Assembly (NCBI GenBank): GCA_963920665.1
Contig: OY987271.1
Location: forward strand, 16,433,350 to 16,497,349
Length of the DNA: 64,000 nucleotides
Reading direction: 5' to 3'
Origin: Straminergon stramineum
Lineage: Eukaryota > Streptophyta > Bryopsida > Hypnales > Calliergonaceae
Shown here one piece after another: positions 22,450 through 36,400 of the stretch. The notes under the pieces were generated by a model, which saw only the letters and a program-made list of their open reading frames with translations, did no database searches and had not been told where the DNA came from. Position 1 is the stretch's first letter; each line of letters starts with the position of its first letter. A program made the translations under genes and the position numbers.

Positions 22450-25400
22450 TTTCCCAAGAAGTTTTATTAAATTTTGAGATTATATACAAAAGTTACATTA
22501 CTTCTAGGTGGACTTCCAAACTTTGTGGGGACACTTTTGGTCCCTTAGGGTGCTTACCCATAAGCCTCCTACTTAACCTTAATTCTGGAAAGATGGGTCC
22601 ATGACCACTTATTTCAAGCCTCATTATCCATCACTATGTTTGTTGCCATTTTACAATTAGATATTCATGTAAAAATTAATATTTATTTTAGAGGACAATT
22701 TGAAATTCTTGTGAATTTCTTTAAAAGAAAATGAGGAAAATTCATATCAAATACACAATATAGTAAATAAAAACACTACTAGAATGTCCTACTTGAATCA
22801 AGATGATGTCCTAACCAACAAAAAACGTCCGAATCAACTTAACATTGTTGATTAGGCTAGGGTTGTGTGAGTCTCTAATTCGTCACTAGGGGCTCACTTT
22901 TTTTTTTTTTTTTTCTTATTTTGTTATTTTAAATGCAATTTTATATACAAAAAGCCCCCAAAAGAGTGTAGAACCAAAATAGGTGTGTCACATACCAATA
23001 TAGTATTTGGTCTAATCAAGGTTGTTCTGTTGAATGCATTTTGGAGTTCAGGTGTTGAGTTGTTGAGTTGTTTGGTTGGCATCATGTGTCGTATAAGACA
23101 AGTGTCATATACACTAGACAATTTTGTCGCATAAGGCTTTATTTTAGTAGCAGAGACAATTTGAAATCTCCCTTCATTTATGATCCATAATTTAGAATGT
23201 AATAAGTGATTATTAAATTGAAACACTTCAATAAAATGAAACTCAAATATGTCAAGATTGAAAATAGAAAGAGCTTTATTTGAAAGTCAACCTTAAAGTT
23301 GACTTTATTAGATGAACAAGGGGGTCTACTAGACGTGTAGAACATCATGTTTGTCATGTTGTCGAGTTATTCGGCCGAACAACCATGGGTCTAATTTTAG
23401 AATATTATAGCTAGAATGGCCCAACCACGAGTTGTAAATAGGTTAGAACCAAAATAATTATGGCAAATTGGTCAAATGCAAGTGATGGACGTATTAGGCT
23501 AAAAACCCCATGAGGAGAGAGCATCTCTAGGCTAGAATTGGTTGAGGGAACCCTAGTAAGGCATAGGTGTCAGTTCCCATAGATAGGTTCCAATCTCCCC
23601 ATTTCATCAATGAAATAGTGGAACCCCAATTATTGATTTGTAGATGTTAAAAATACCAAGGTAGGACCGTGGAGGAATCTCGGGTTCAAGGAGGGTGACT
23701 TTGGGTTAAAACCATGCCCAGGAATCAACGGTGAAGTGGGTTCGTCAAGATTCTCCCCAGTGTGGAAGATTCCTTGGCCATTGATAATTAAACGAAGGGG
23801 TGGATTTTGTCCCCTTTAAGCCGATGTGTAGAGTAAAAATATGAGCCTACGTATGTGTTGTGGGATCCCATGGGAGGTTCTATGAAAAGTTTCAAAATTT
23901 TCTGATGGTCAAAAGATGCCTTTCCAAATGGTCAACTGCTCAAACCAATAATGGAAAATTCCTAGAAATTTCCTAGAAATTTCCCACGTGGCAGTAAATT
24001 CCCACTAAAATTTTTGATAGCTTCTTTTATGTTAAAAATCTACCCCGACAAGTTTCAAGACATTCTGATAGTCAAAAGTACCCGAAACTACAAAATTCCC
24101 TAACAATTAATGGAATTTAAAATCTACAATGGAATTGACCAGCTAAGCGAGAGCATACAGAAGCAAAATGGAGCCCAAGATAGGTCTTTTCTCACCCCCA
24201 CCCTCCCACACACACCTACTTAGGAGCCTAGGCTAGTTACTTTTGCTAGAAAAGTCAACCTCCAAAAGTTGGGATTTTTCTCAATTTTAGCATTAAATTG
24301 GCACTAAGTTTTATTGCGATCTTGAAGATAGAAAAGGGGGAGGGCAAGTCAACTTAACTAAAAATGGCCTTCTGAAGCCAATGGCACAATCTGTTTGCGA
24401 TTCAAAATTAATCTCCAAAAGTTAGCTTAGTAGGCCAACATATGAAGTCAAAGTCAAGGGGTAGGGTTCCAATGGTTGGAACGAAGTTCCTTTAGGCTAA
24501 CTTGGGGTACACTCCAAGTGCTCTCCCAGATTTAGAAGGGGGAGGGGAGCCCTTGGCAGAATATATAAGGATCTCTCTTTCTCCTCATTCCTCCTCTCTA
24601 ACTTTCGTGGCTTCATGCCACCTTAAGTTTAGGCCCTTTGGGCCCCATTTTAAATTCCATCTTTGTGTCATTTAGAGAAGCTCTGGTTGAAACAAAGCTC
24701 TCAAGGTCCCCAATTGTTGGTGTCATTTAGAGAAGCTCTAGAACAGAGCTTTCAAGGTCTAGTGATGGGGTCTCGAAATTTGAAGTTAATCCCTCGATAC
24801 GGCGAAGCTTTGACTTCAGGTTTTAAGATTAGTGTAAATTTTGGGTGATGTTTAAGAATACGGCCAAGCTCTGACCTCCAGTAGATTAAAAAGTTGTCTT
24901 GAGTTTAGTTCTTAAAACCTTTCTTGGATTTAGGGTTGAGCTCCAAAAGATTAGTCAAAATCCAAGTCTTGCAAGAGTAGGATATATAAAACACTTAGAA
25001 AGAACCCTGGCCAAGGCCCATCCTTTGGTCACACCCTTAAGACCATAGGTCAAGTAATTTCTTAAGGTAGAAACCTATAGAGGAGGTCCGTAGCTTTCCA
25101 AAACCCTAAGGCACATTCAAATCAGAGTAAAAATGAAGCACTTATCATCGAATGAAGGTTAAGACATAATTTGGATGAGAAATCGATAGAAGTCTTTAAT
25201 TAGGAACAAACTCCATTTTTTGGTAGGGATAAGCCTCTGAAACCACTTTTAAAAACTTATAATTGTTTTGAATTAGAGAACTAAACTTAACCGATGGATG
25301 AAGTTTGAGGAGCCGAATAGCAGTCAAACTTCATCTGTAGAAGGTCGGATAGGGTCGAGTTTTGGGTTTTTAGAAATGGCAAGGAATGATCTAGAGGGTT

Positions 25401-26225
25401 CTAGAGTTAGATCCTCCCTGACATGAGTTCCATCTAAGAACCATAGCGGCCATCTATTTGGTCAGCCAAAACAATGGAGGTAGATTAAGAGAATTTTGCA
25501 TACTTGGGGTCACATTAGGCACTTACTAAAAAGATCCATTACTTGGAGGGCACAATGGACCATGCTTAGACACCCAAAGGTAGGATTCACTTAGTCAAAA
25601 CCTAAAACCTAGTTGTGTTCATGATTTACCTAAGGTGGGTAAATTGACGCTCACAGGTTGTCTTTCACAGTAGTGAAATCTAAAATTTTCTCTACAAATG
25701 GATATTATAGTATATAACATCATCTTACAAATCAAACTTATTATGTCACTATGAAATTAGAAACTCTTCAAACCATGGTTATAGGCCTATAGTTCATATT
25801 GCTATTAAATATTGAAATTTACAAATTTTAAGAATTTCCAATTAGAACATAAACTGAACTTCATACATAATAATTAAGCTTGATTTCATTAGTTGGACTC
25901 AAATTCAAAAAATAGCAATTTTGTAGCGAAAATTCACATCAAGAATAATAGCAAGAAATGACCAAAATACTCTACAAGGGTGATCCATGGATTAAACATC
26001 TTCTTCTTCAGAAAGTTCATTAATACTATAATGGGGGAATTTGCAATAATATTCTCCAAAATTATACAAAAACAAACTCATTTCTTTAGATGTATGAAAA
26101 AATGTTTCCCCATCCTACAATTTTAGGTGAAGTCATCCAAAGGACCTTTTTTAGCCTCAATAGCATTTCAAGGTTAAGGGAAAGACAAGTATCCAAATGA
26201 ATGTGCTTTCAAAAAGATGAGGTGG
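22450..26225. other. Intergenic repeat-like DNA; moderate-GC block about 23300-25670 with TATA motif
   Basis: The block from about 23300 to 25670 has higher GC than its surroundings, no open frame of note, and an ATATATAAGG motif at 24561-24570 followed by a pyrimidine-rich stretch. This resembles the promoter part of a long LTR, but I could not find matching ends or a target duplication. At about 22900 there is an 18-base T run. The remainder is AT-rich. Confidence 0.35.
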
Positions 26226-26337
26226 CACTAGTAGAAAACAACGTTGCACTCAATGTAAATTTTCTATTTTTTTTGGTAGAAAACACAAAAATATGTTAGC
26301 TGAATTTTATTGACTTCAACGTTGTTTTCTACTTGTG
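26226..26337. mobile_element. 112-bp MITE with CACTA-type ends
   Basis: The left end CACTAGTAGAAAACAACG and the reverse complement of the right end CACAAGTAGAAAACAACG match over about 21 bp with one mismatch, so the element can fold into a hairpin with a 70-base loop. The first 12 bases equal the end of the CACTA element at 19421, suggesting it could be mobilised by the same transposase. Flanking triplets are TGG and TAG, an imperfect 3-bp duplication. Confidence 0.72.
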
Positions 26338-28918
26338 TAGACACACTCCTTTCACTCACACTAAGGATCACTCTTCTTTTGAGCCTATAGTACATTCTAG
26401 AAAGAAAATATTCACCATTGGTACATGAAGGAGGAATTATTAAAGGGACGGGAATGGGTGTGTCTACTTTACATGCTATTGAAACACACATCCTAACCAA
26501 ACCACTAACTTCACTCATAAGATTCTAAAGCTATAAAGCATGGGGCCCCAAGAAACACCCTAGAATACTCCATTGCTACATGATAACAAAACTAGGGGTA
26601 AGGGTGGGAATGGGGGTCTATCTTAGTGCAAGAATTATGATCATTGACAACTCGATTTGGTTGAGGTGGAGATGCTTCTTTGCATTGTGTAGATGCAGAG
26701 GCTAGAACTCATTACACTTAGTTTTGGATGTCAACCTTCTTAGCTTTCTTTTTGTATTTAATGTATAAGAATTTTGGACATATTGCAGTATCAACTGCAT
26801 TTTGAAATGTATAGTGTCATGGAGCAAGGAGTGTGCTCTCATTAGAGGAGTACATAGTCTCAAAGTATCTATGTTTTATTTGGAGAATATACAATGGTTA
26901 AACTTTGAGTTGTTGCTTCTAATCTCTCTCTATGGAGTCAATTTAACAAGAATTTTTCTTCAATATCAACGTCTAGTTTGTGATTTCCCATGGTTACAGA
27001 GGTAACTTATTTATACATTGCTACCGGATTTTGAAATTTCAGGTATGTTGAAACGTATAAAGAGTTTAACTTTGCACCCACATGCAATCAAGCATCAACC
27101 ATGACTTTAAATTTCCAAAACACATGATCAACTATGCATGCCATGTGCCTTCCTTGATTTGTGAAATCTATTGTAGGTGCAATTCTACTCTAATTTTTCA
27201 TAATGTTTTAGAATAGGGAGTTTGGGGTTCCTTCTACAATGCCATTGTAAGAAAAATTACTCATGTTACATGGGCAATCTTATATTCAAGATCTTCTACA
27301 ATTAAAGGAACCTTGATTGTGGGAATCAAATTAAAGGGCCCCTTGTTTTAAAGCTCAAGAATGTTATGTTACCTTGAGAAAAATGCTAGAACAAATTATT
27401 TACTATGGATGATGAAATTTGGAAATATTGACTTCATATTTGGAATTAGAGACCCTCAACAAGGTAGGAGAAATTTTGATATGCAAATCAGCAAATCTAA
27501 TGATTGAAAAGAAGAGGAGGTTTTTACATCAATCTCCATGCATAATTGGATATTGACAAATACACCTCATACTCAAGGAAGTCTTGTAGAATGTCTATAA
27601 CGTAATTCTTGGAATATGGTTGATAAAAGGCTAGAACCTTGCCTCACCATTGAAGAGCTATTTGTGGGAAAAGGGAAGCATGCTAAACAAGTCTTGCCTA
27701 CAACAATGTACCCTAAATCTCTCTTAACATTAGTCAACTTCTAGTTTTCTTGTCATCCCTCTACTTCCTCTACTTTAGTAAATGACTATATAAATTTGAT
27801 GTATTTTAGTTTGCAACAAATTTAATCAAACCCAATACCTCCATGACCTCAACAATTGAATCATGAAATTTAATTATATTCAATGAATGATCTATAATGA
27901 AAGATCCCAAAGATCCCATTCATGATGAAATGGCAACCAAACATTAGATATAGAACATCACTATATAATGGCTAGATCTCATAACCTTGTCCTTTTGAGT
28001 ATTATAGTGTAGTTTTAAATTTCTAATTGAATATAGTTGAACAAATTCAACTAATGAGGTTAAAAAATGAAAATGATAAATGCAATGACAAACAAACTGA
28101 GTACAAATTTGAAATGTTTTCATTCAAACAACCATACTATAAGCATCAATGGGTAAAGTCCAAAAAGTAAATAATGAAAGTTGTAGTGTACAACATACTA
28201 CACAATATCATGGAAGTCTTAAGAAAAAATTAGTTGTGATTTGAAAGAAAATTAGTCTCAAAGTTAGCCATGTCTAAAACTCAAGTTTGTTCAATATGAT
28301 TTGGAATTACTTTATCTTTTGTCAATTTTTTCTTAGAACTTGGGAAAAAAGAATTGTACCTTAGCATGTTGGCATACATCAATTCAGATTGTTGTGCACA
28401 AAAATTGAAGGAAATTGACATTCATAGAATTTTAAATATCAACAATTTGAACAACATACAAATGGTATTGGTTCTCATAATATTTGAATTTTTTTTGGAA
28501 TTGAGAGCATAGGAATGCATTAGCTATTGTACAAAGAGTATAGGTTGCAATATGGAACATTCTTACATCTTAATGCCCTTGCATTTGAAATATTTGTTGA
28601 ATTGGACAATGAATTCAATTTATATTTCGAAGTTGTACAATGCATTTTTCAGTTCAATTTTTTGGTCCGAAGACTAGTCATTAAGAGTTCATGATGCATA
28701 TAATCGATACAACAAATCAAAAAAAAATTATCATTGTCAACATTATCAAAAAGTTGAAAATTGCCTTAAGAAGACCTTCATAAAATTGGTTATTTTTTGC
28801 CTCAAGGCATTGAAGTCTCCCTAGCCATAAGAAAATCATGCCGTGATTGAAAAGTTGGTACCAAAAAATCCAACTAGAAAAATTCATTAGTCTTTTCTTA
28901 CACAAGAATTTGTTTGGA
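26338..28918. other. AT-rich intergenic DNA, nothing recognised
   Basis: I see no gene, no terminal repeats and no strong tandem repeat in this stretch. Open frames are all under 75 residues and have no recognisable product. Confidence 0.5.
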
Positions 28919-29660
28919 GGGTTGTTGCAAGAAATACTTGCTGCAAATTTGGCTTAAAATAACCTATTTTAGTATTTTAGTGAACCCTATGACTTTTGGA
29001 ACAAATTTATTTTAAATGAAATAAAATATGGATAATTTTTGAAGCATGGAAAATAGTTTGTCTCCAAAAATTCAGACCTAGAAAAATTTTATCTCATAAA
29101 AGTTATGCACAAAAAAAGCACACTGGAAAATACCAAGAAAATAGACACTTTGATGTTCGATTTTCAAGAAATAGTAAATAATTTCTCTTGAAAATAGAAA
29201 ATAGAAATTTTTCCTTGTTTGAAGATGCTCCTTTTTACCCATTTTCATCTTTGGGAAAAAAAAATTGTATTCTCTAGACTTGCGCAAAGGTAGTGCACTT
29301 TGAGCACATGTGGAAGTTGGACAATTTACTATTTAAAAAAAATCTCTTCATGGGATTATGTGGCTTTAATAGAAGTCCTTGTATCCCAATTTTGAGCTTC
29401 AAATTCACATCATTGGATCAAAAATATCACTATAAACCTGGAAAATGGCCAAGGTATGCATTTAATTGGGGGGTATTTAAAAATAGTAAATTTTTTTTAA
29501 AAATTAAAATAATTATTTCATGTCTACAACTACCACATGTACCTCCTTTCAAATTTCATGTAAAACTAACATGAGACGCAAAAGTTATGAGCAAATTAGC
29601 AAAACACCCTTGTCCAAGGCCAAGGGGACAAAAATAGAATGAGTGTTTCTTGCAATCACC
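28919..29660. mobile_element. Non-autonomous TIR DNA element, copy B (742 bp)
   Basis: Same family and orientation as 1535-2215. The left end GGGTTGTTGCAAGAAATACT and the reverse complement of the right end GGTGATTGCAAGAAACACTC share TTGCAAGAAA.AC. TTGGA lies directly outside both ends (28914-28918 and 29661-29665). The interior lines up with copy A through shared phrases such as GACCTAGAAAAATTTTATCTC, AAAAGTTATGCACAAAAAAA and GAAGATGCTCCTT, with substitutions and small indels throughout, so the insertions are old. Confidence 0.72.
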
Positions 29661-29665
29661 TTGGA

Positions 29666-32340
29666 ATTTGTCACAATCTTGAAAGTGTACTCATCAATCC
29701 AAATAACTCACTTCCATTCATCAATTGTCTATATTCAATGGGCTTCTACAAAATCCAACCTCCCAACTTTTGTGCCTATTGCTCAAAAATAATTTTTTGC
29801 AGTAACACATTAGAAGAAGTCAACCTCATGTAGAGCAGTCCGCGCAATTTTGGTCACTACATTCAATGTCAAGTTGTTCACAATATCTACAAGTGGTTGC
29901 CACTAGTCTTTGACAAGAGTATTTATGAGAACCTAGACATCACAATCCACAACTTTTTTGGAGCTCCAAAAGATTTAGAATCATAATTGTCCCACAAAAC
30001 TTGAAGTTCTTAATCACAGTGTAGGTAGTCAAAGCAAGTTGACCAAATTTGACAACAATTTATAAGCCCTTGACGCATGCTTTGAGCATTCAAATGATGT
30101 TAGTCATCAAGCTTCTGGTCTTTATAGTTTCAACCACTTCAACCTTGTGATGTGCAATCCATGAGAGGCGGAAGTTGGTGTGAATTTGTCAAAAACATTG
30201 TTGAGTTTTTTGAAAATCAAATAACATTATTGGAGGCTATTGTATAATAACTTTAAGAAATGAATCTATGTGTGTTTATCAACATTGACTAAGCACAAAT
30301 GGAGGAAGAGAAGTTGATTCAAGAATTAAAAAATCCTATAAAATGTCCAATAAACTATACATTCATTCCACTTAAAGCTTAATAGTTTTGCTACAAAAGT
30401 ATCTAGTTTTTGAGTTAGGATTTCATGATTGAAATATACCCTTGTAGACTCATATGCTAAGGCAAAGTTTGTACATGCAACCTCAAATATTGAGTCTTTA
30501 TATATAATAAACTTTGAAATTATGTATTTTAAATTCTAATTTCAGTTTATTTTCAATTTTCTTGAGGTTGTGTGTTACTTCATGCTCTACAATTTTTATT
30601 TTCAAAATTTTTTACTTTGATCACATACTCACAATATTTCCACTTTTTTGAGCTCATCACTCCCACATACTCATTTTTTGAGGTCATTGTATTTTTATTG
30701 CTCTTATTGGTGCTCTGGGTGGTTTTCAAATACCAACTTTCTAATTGTAGATCTTGGCATCCTTTCATGAGAATCAAGCTTTTAAACCTATGAAGGACTA
30801 TTGTTCCAAATGGGCTCTTTAGGATTTGAGGCATAGTAGGTTCCCATGATATCAATATTTACTAAAATTTATTGAAACTTTCTATGAAGGTGTGGAAATG
30901 TACCAAGTTTCTAGAGATTGAATTTTTAATTCAATTAGTCCTGTCACAAGCATATTCTATTTGAGCTCAAGCACCCAAAAAATTCACAAGAATTTGAAAT
31001 TTAATTAAATTTTTTTTTCATGAAAAATAGATTTATATGTACAGGGGAAGCTTTGATTCACTTCATTTAAATTAGCAATGTAAAGTTATGAAGAATCTTA
31101 TTTTGCAAGCAATCAAGGCATGTTTTTGAAAAAATAGCATGTAGGATTCATTTATGAGCTCAATTCTCACAATTTTCAAAAAAAAATGTCTTGGTTTAGA
31201 TTGTTTGCTACAACAAAATCACCATTACAATTGACAAGTTTCAATCAATGATTTTATTTTCCCTTCCATCTACTACCTACTTCTATTTAACATTCTTTTA
31301 AAGATGAAAATTAATGGGGTTTTTTGGGGGGGTTTTAATTCCTAGATTCTCAACTCAATTTTCTACTCTCAAGATTTTTTCTACCAAAATTTGTAGTTTA
31401 AAATTTCAAGTTAAGAGGATTCAAAGTCTGAAAATCTAGTATAAGAAGGTACCAATATAATGTATTTTTTTACTTTAAACATTGATATCTTACAATTTGT
31501 TGGCCAAACTTTTTGAAATTTTTTCCACACTTTCTCATACAAGTTTAATGCTAGATCTGTTAGTTGGATTTGTGAAAAAACCATTTTTTTCATCCTAGCT
31601 TTTTGCACTCAAAATAGCACTTTTGGAGTGGTTTTAGGTGAAATATAGACATGGAACTTCGAGGGCTAAAAGTGGAATTTTAAAGGTGAAAAAAATCAGC
31701 AGATGACAATTTTGTTTATCAAATTTCTAAAATTCGACTACCACCTTGACCACCGCCCTCAATATTATAAAAATATTTAGAAAAATTCAAATTCAAATTC
31801 CAACCGTACTAAATAAACTCCTCTTTGAGTACCATATGTAAAAGTTACCATTACTCAAAGTTTTGCTCACTCGGAGGAATATGTCAAACCATCAACATGA
31901 TTCAATCACCACCAATTTATAAATATATTTTTTCATCTCCTGATTATATTATACTCCCTTAGCTACTTCCATGCATTCATACACCTCAAACTCACCGCAC
32001 ATGCTTTTCACACCTATGCCTTGACATCCTTTGCATTTGAGTCATGCCTTTCAATCAACCCCCACAAAACACAATGTCTAGTATTCACCTTTTACAACAA
32101 CAAAATTTCAGTGGACTAACAATTTGAAAGTAAACAAATACTAATCTCTCATAACCAATTGAAAGAAGCACAGTTGGAATACACAACCTATGACTGTTCT
32201 CACAACTAGAGCTACAGAAATAGCACACATTCCAAGGATTCCACCAACAACTCTAAATATTCAAAATGGTCATCTCAAACACCATCCCAAGATTAATAAC
32301 ACATTTTACATAAACAAACGCTAATTAGAAATTACCTAAG
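29666..32340. other. AT-rich intergenic DNA, nothing recognised
   Basis: No gene or ordered repeat found. Short open frames at 30572-30793 (+) and 30580-30855 (-) overlap each other on opposite strands and have no recognisable product. Confidence 0.5.
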
Positions 32341-33417
32341 AGTCACTCATTCTTTCCCTTTGAATCAATCGTGGGACCTTCATGAACAGATTCTTCATTT
32401 ACAGCCAACCATTAGAAGGTTGCAGTTTCTTTCTCTCAGCTTTTTTCACTTCCACTCTGCTCAAATGTTAGGACGAAAGTTAAATGTCAGATGATACAGA
32501 TACATTCCCTAAGAAGAAGCCTGTTCTGGCAAAAGCAAGCATGCAGAACGGTTTACTCAGAAGTACTCGAAAAGTACAGAAAAGATGCACTCACATCAAA
32601 AGGTACAAATCAAAGTGAGCACCACAAATGAAGCCACACCAAGGCTACCCAAAAAATAAAAAGCTACAAAAAATATTCACAAAGAAAAAGAAAAAAATTC
32701 ACAAAGCAACAAAAAAAATACACACAAAAGCTGATGCTTGTCCAAATCAAAGCTGTAATCTGAGCTTTATAGTTGTGCGTAGATAATCAGTAACAAGAAC
32801 AATGTCTTGAACTGTCTCCACACGAACGCCTAGAAATCAATCAACTAAATAGGATACATATGAACAAAGGTGATGTACTCAAAGAGATAGCAATGACTGG
32901 CTCGAAGTGCAAGAGAGTCTGGAACACTAACAAGCTCAGAGAAGGAAAAGGTCGAGAAAGAGCAACACCTACAAGGTTCAGGATGATGATTATTACATCA
33001 CTATCAAGCCCCAGCTCAGTGTCGCCCTCACCAAATCCTGCATCTTCATCTCTCATCTCTCAAACAGGAGAATATTGCAGTAACTCAGTGACCAACATCA
33101 AGTAGAAACATGCAATGAAATAGAAACCAGAATACTAAAGTCTGTCATTCTTCATGACTCGTAACATACTATGCTGGCTAAGAGACTTCATACTTTTTTT
33201 CTTTGTTTGTCAGGCATTTTGAAGGAGTTTACGGCAGATAAATAGTCCGCTTGCAGCACAAGGGGCCGAAGCCAATTCTGTGCTCAAAGTTCCATGATCT
33301 AATAGAGTTTTGTACAGCAAAGTACAGGCGAACGGTAGTCAAAAATGGGACTCAGGGCCTTCTTTATCATGCAGCTTTGGAAACTTGAGAAAATCAGTCG
33401 AGGCATGCAAGAAGGTA
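32341..33417 (-). other. Candidate 3' untranslated and downstream region of the TCX gene
   Basis: Just beyond the stop codon of the minus-strand TCX gene the sequence is less AT-rich than the DNA further left and fades into it near 32340. No coding family is seen; the overlapping frames at 32841-33056 (-) and 32860-33105 (+) read the same bases. The 3' end cannot be fixed from sequence because no single strong AATAAA signal on the minus strand stands out. Confidence 0.4.
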
Positions 33418-36400
33418 TCAGCCATTAGGGAAGGAGGGAGTGGTAGACGGCATTGTTGGCAGTGCCTGTAGGATGAACTTTCTAGCATTTCTGAGTCCAG
33501 GTGGTGTCCCACTGCCATCTCGAGAGGACGCTTGCTCCCTGTTTCCTCCATAACGGGGTGGCGTGACTCGTTTCTGCTTCGGAGAGCTTGACTTTGTTAC
33601 GGTACTTCGGCTTGGGGAACCCATTTCGTCTTGATACTTCAAAAACTCGGGGGTGTCTTCATCATCAGCGCCCATCTTCACCGACTCTAATTCGCTTTGG
33701 AGATTCTTTCCTGAATGCTGGGACGGCTGCATCGAGGGCGCAAATTGTCTTGGATGGCCCTGGTCTATGCTGGATAACTGGGACTGACGAGGTGTGTCGA
33801 ACCGTGATGGTGATCGCGGAGCCGGCTGCCTGAATCTTGGGGAGTGCGGCGACCAATTTCTGCCAAAGGAACACCAATGCGATCTTTAGGCATTTAATAG
33901 ATCCAAGGCCAATAAGATCTCAAAGTCAAGCTGTCTTAACATTCGAAGGGCTGGGTTACAGAGTGGAAGAAGTACCTTGAAGATGCATGGTGATGCGTAC
34001 TTGTCGAGGAAGCTGCATGGTATGGAGATTCAGTCATCTGGCTACTGAAAGCCGGAGAAGCACCAGGTCGATCAGATGTTACACAGGAAGACCCCGGCGT
34101 AGGACGCAACGGAGCCAGAGGTAAGGGCGTGAGGGTGCATATGTCACCCAGACCTTCCCAGCGAGGGGAGAGATGACCGATTCGCGCAAACGTTGGTGTT
34201 GTCATGGGTGAATCTCCCGCTCCACTCATAGAGAAATCTGTGTCGCCTTGAGGATAAGGCACTAGTTGGAAAGCATCCAAGGTGTTGGAAAGCCTTGAAG
34301 AAGGCTGAGCCAAAGGAGATGCACAATGCTCATCAAAAGAGTCTCGCCTGCGCCCTGTAGATCTCACTCTGAGCAACGACCGTCCAAGTCTGCACGTTGC
34401 AATACAAAAAAAACAATAAGGATCTGAACAACCACGAAAAAGATGCAAGTCGTAAACTACTATGGAACCAGACGTCGGTACTAGGTGAAGGTGAAATACA
34501 ATCAGTGGTTAGGGATTACTGAAATAGTTTTTAGTCAAAGCAGGTCTGGCCGGAATTTGGGACTAGCAGAGTGTAGATTACGGGTGCAAGGTCAAGTACC
34601 CGTCGTGTTCAAAAGTTGGGGTGATTGGAGAGAGATTGGGCTTTGCACAATCACGGAGTCGATCAGATTTTCCACTCATCCTATTGAGCAACTCGATAGG
34701 GTCTTCAGCGTGAGACTCCTCCAATGAGGAGTTAACTTGCTGCTCTCCTTCCTTTGCATCGCCCTCCTCCGGTCCTGCTTTGCAATCAAATTCAGATGAA
34801 AAACAAGTCGTGGTCTGTTGTTTACTAAAACTTCTGGCACGGAAGTATTTCGTTCCATTTCCAACATTGGACATGATCTCAGCTCGATGAACTTGCAGAT
34901 TACCCACCGTAATGGTACGAGAAGCAAATTCAGGGAAACCATTAGACACAGCCTTTCAGAGGTACTTTCTTTCACTACAAGATGTAATTATTATGCAAGC
35001 ATTAGAAGTGATTAATTCTTTGAATTTACAAAGGACAACCAAGAGAAAGCCAATGTAGTCTCCTCAACTCCGTTAATGTACCTTTAACTTGATTCGTTTT
35101 CTATAAATTGTTCTCTTTTAACCCAAACCATGGAATTGTAGTGGTATGGGAAGTGAATTTAGAGGGCAAGACGTTCAATTCTTTCCTTTTCCGGAAAAGC
35201 TGAGTTTCACTAATCAGAGGCAATAAAAATGGAGAGGTCATTGAGTGTAGAAATACACACCTTCCTTCCTGCCGTACATATTCTTACAGCCCTCACATCG
35301 ACATCCTTCGGAACATCCAACACCAGCCTGTCCACCAAAACAGCACTCCGTTGAGTTTCTATCCAAGTAAATATTTTACTCCACAATAGAGACAGATATA
35401 TAACGAAGGCCAGGTTGACAGAAAATACCTGGTAACATTCGCAGTATTTTTTAAGACAAAGGGATTTTTTGCAGTTACAACCACGCTTGTGTCTGGCCGA
35501 GGCTGGAGTGTCCAGAGCCTCATCCTGCACAAAGAGTGCACCATAAGCGGTACGCTAAGAGGACACCTTGCATGATATGCAGAAGTTAAAGAGGGATAGA
35601 AAGCATAGCTCCAACTTACACCAGGAAGGGGAGAGGACTCAGCAGCCTGAACAATCTTGGGAGCAAATGCCAGCGGATTACGGGATAAAATTTGCAGTCT
35701 GGTATTCTGGACAGTCTCATCGTATTCAGGTTTGTTGAAGCAATCGTGGCATGCACATGTGCCCACGCAGTAAACACCCGCAGCGAAGCACTCACAGTAC
35801 CTATCAACAGCACATAGATTACAATGTCAGAAGCCAGTGTCAGAAAAATCGCTTCTTAAAAAATGAGCGCCCAGCATACATCCTCACCTCTGCATTGAGG
35901 CTAAGCACTACTCCAGCAGAAATTAACACGGTGAAGTTCTGAGTAGGCTCACTTCACTTTCAAAAAGTCAGCTAATGACAAACTTACAATTTGAGACACT
36001 TGGATCTTTTGCAGTTGCAGCGCTTGCAGCCGTCTCCTGATTTTTCACTCTGGGAAGACACAGTCGATTTCCGCCTAGACAACCTGGGACACAATGCCAA
36101 GTTAGATTGCATATCAATGACTGAATTGCACTATTCTACCTCAAGGTAATGCACTCGATGGTTACCTCGTCTATGTCAGGAGTCTAGCTTAGTGACAACT
36201 CAGATAATGTCGCCACCGATACTGTGCTGATCTAATATGCAACTCACCGTCTTCTTTTGCTTCGAGGGCTGTCCAAGAGTTCATCAGTGGCTTCCTCCTC
36301 TCCTTGCTGGATCAACTCTTGTTGATGCAGTTGGGATCGTTTCTGTCCTCGAGGGCTAACAAGCCTTGGTAAATTAGCAAGCGGAGTCAATGATAATGTC

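Noticed and set aside
22774..22915. CACTACTAGAATGTCC followed by a T run, as a possible transposon or retroposon end
   Set aside because: No inverted partner, target duplication or coding content was found.
35111..35125. TTTTAACCC and similar TTAACCC strings elsewhere (59764, 48409) as extra TTAA-family ends
   Set aside because: No matching opposite end at a suitable distance; such strings are expected by chance in AT-rich DNA.
33339..35530. Numerous open frames on both strands over the TCX exons (for example 34485-34727 + and 33588-33833 +)
   Set aside because: They are antisense or out-of-frame readings of exons whose frame is fixed by conserved motifs and matching splice phases.
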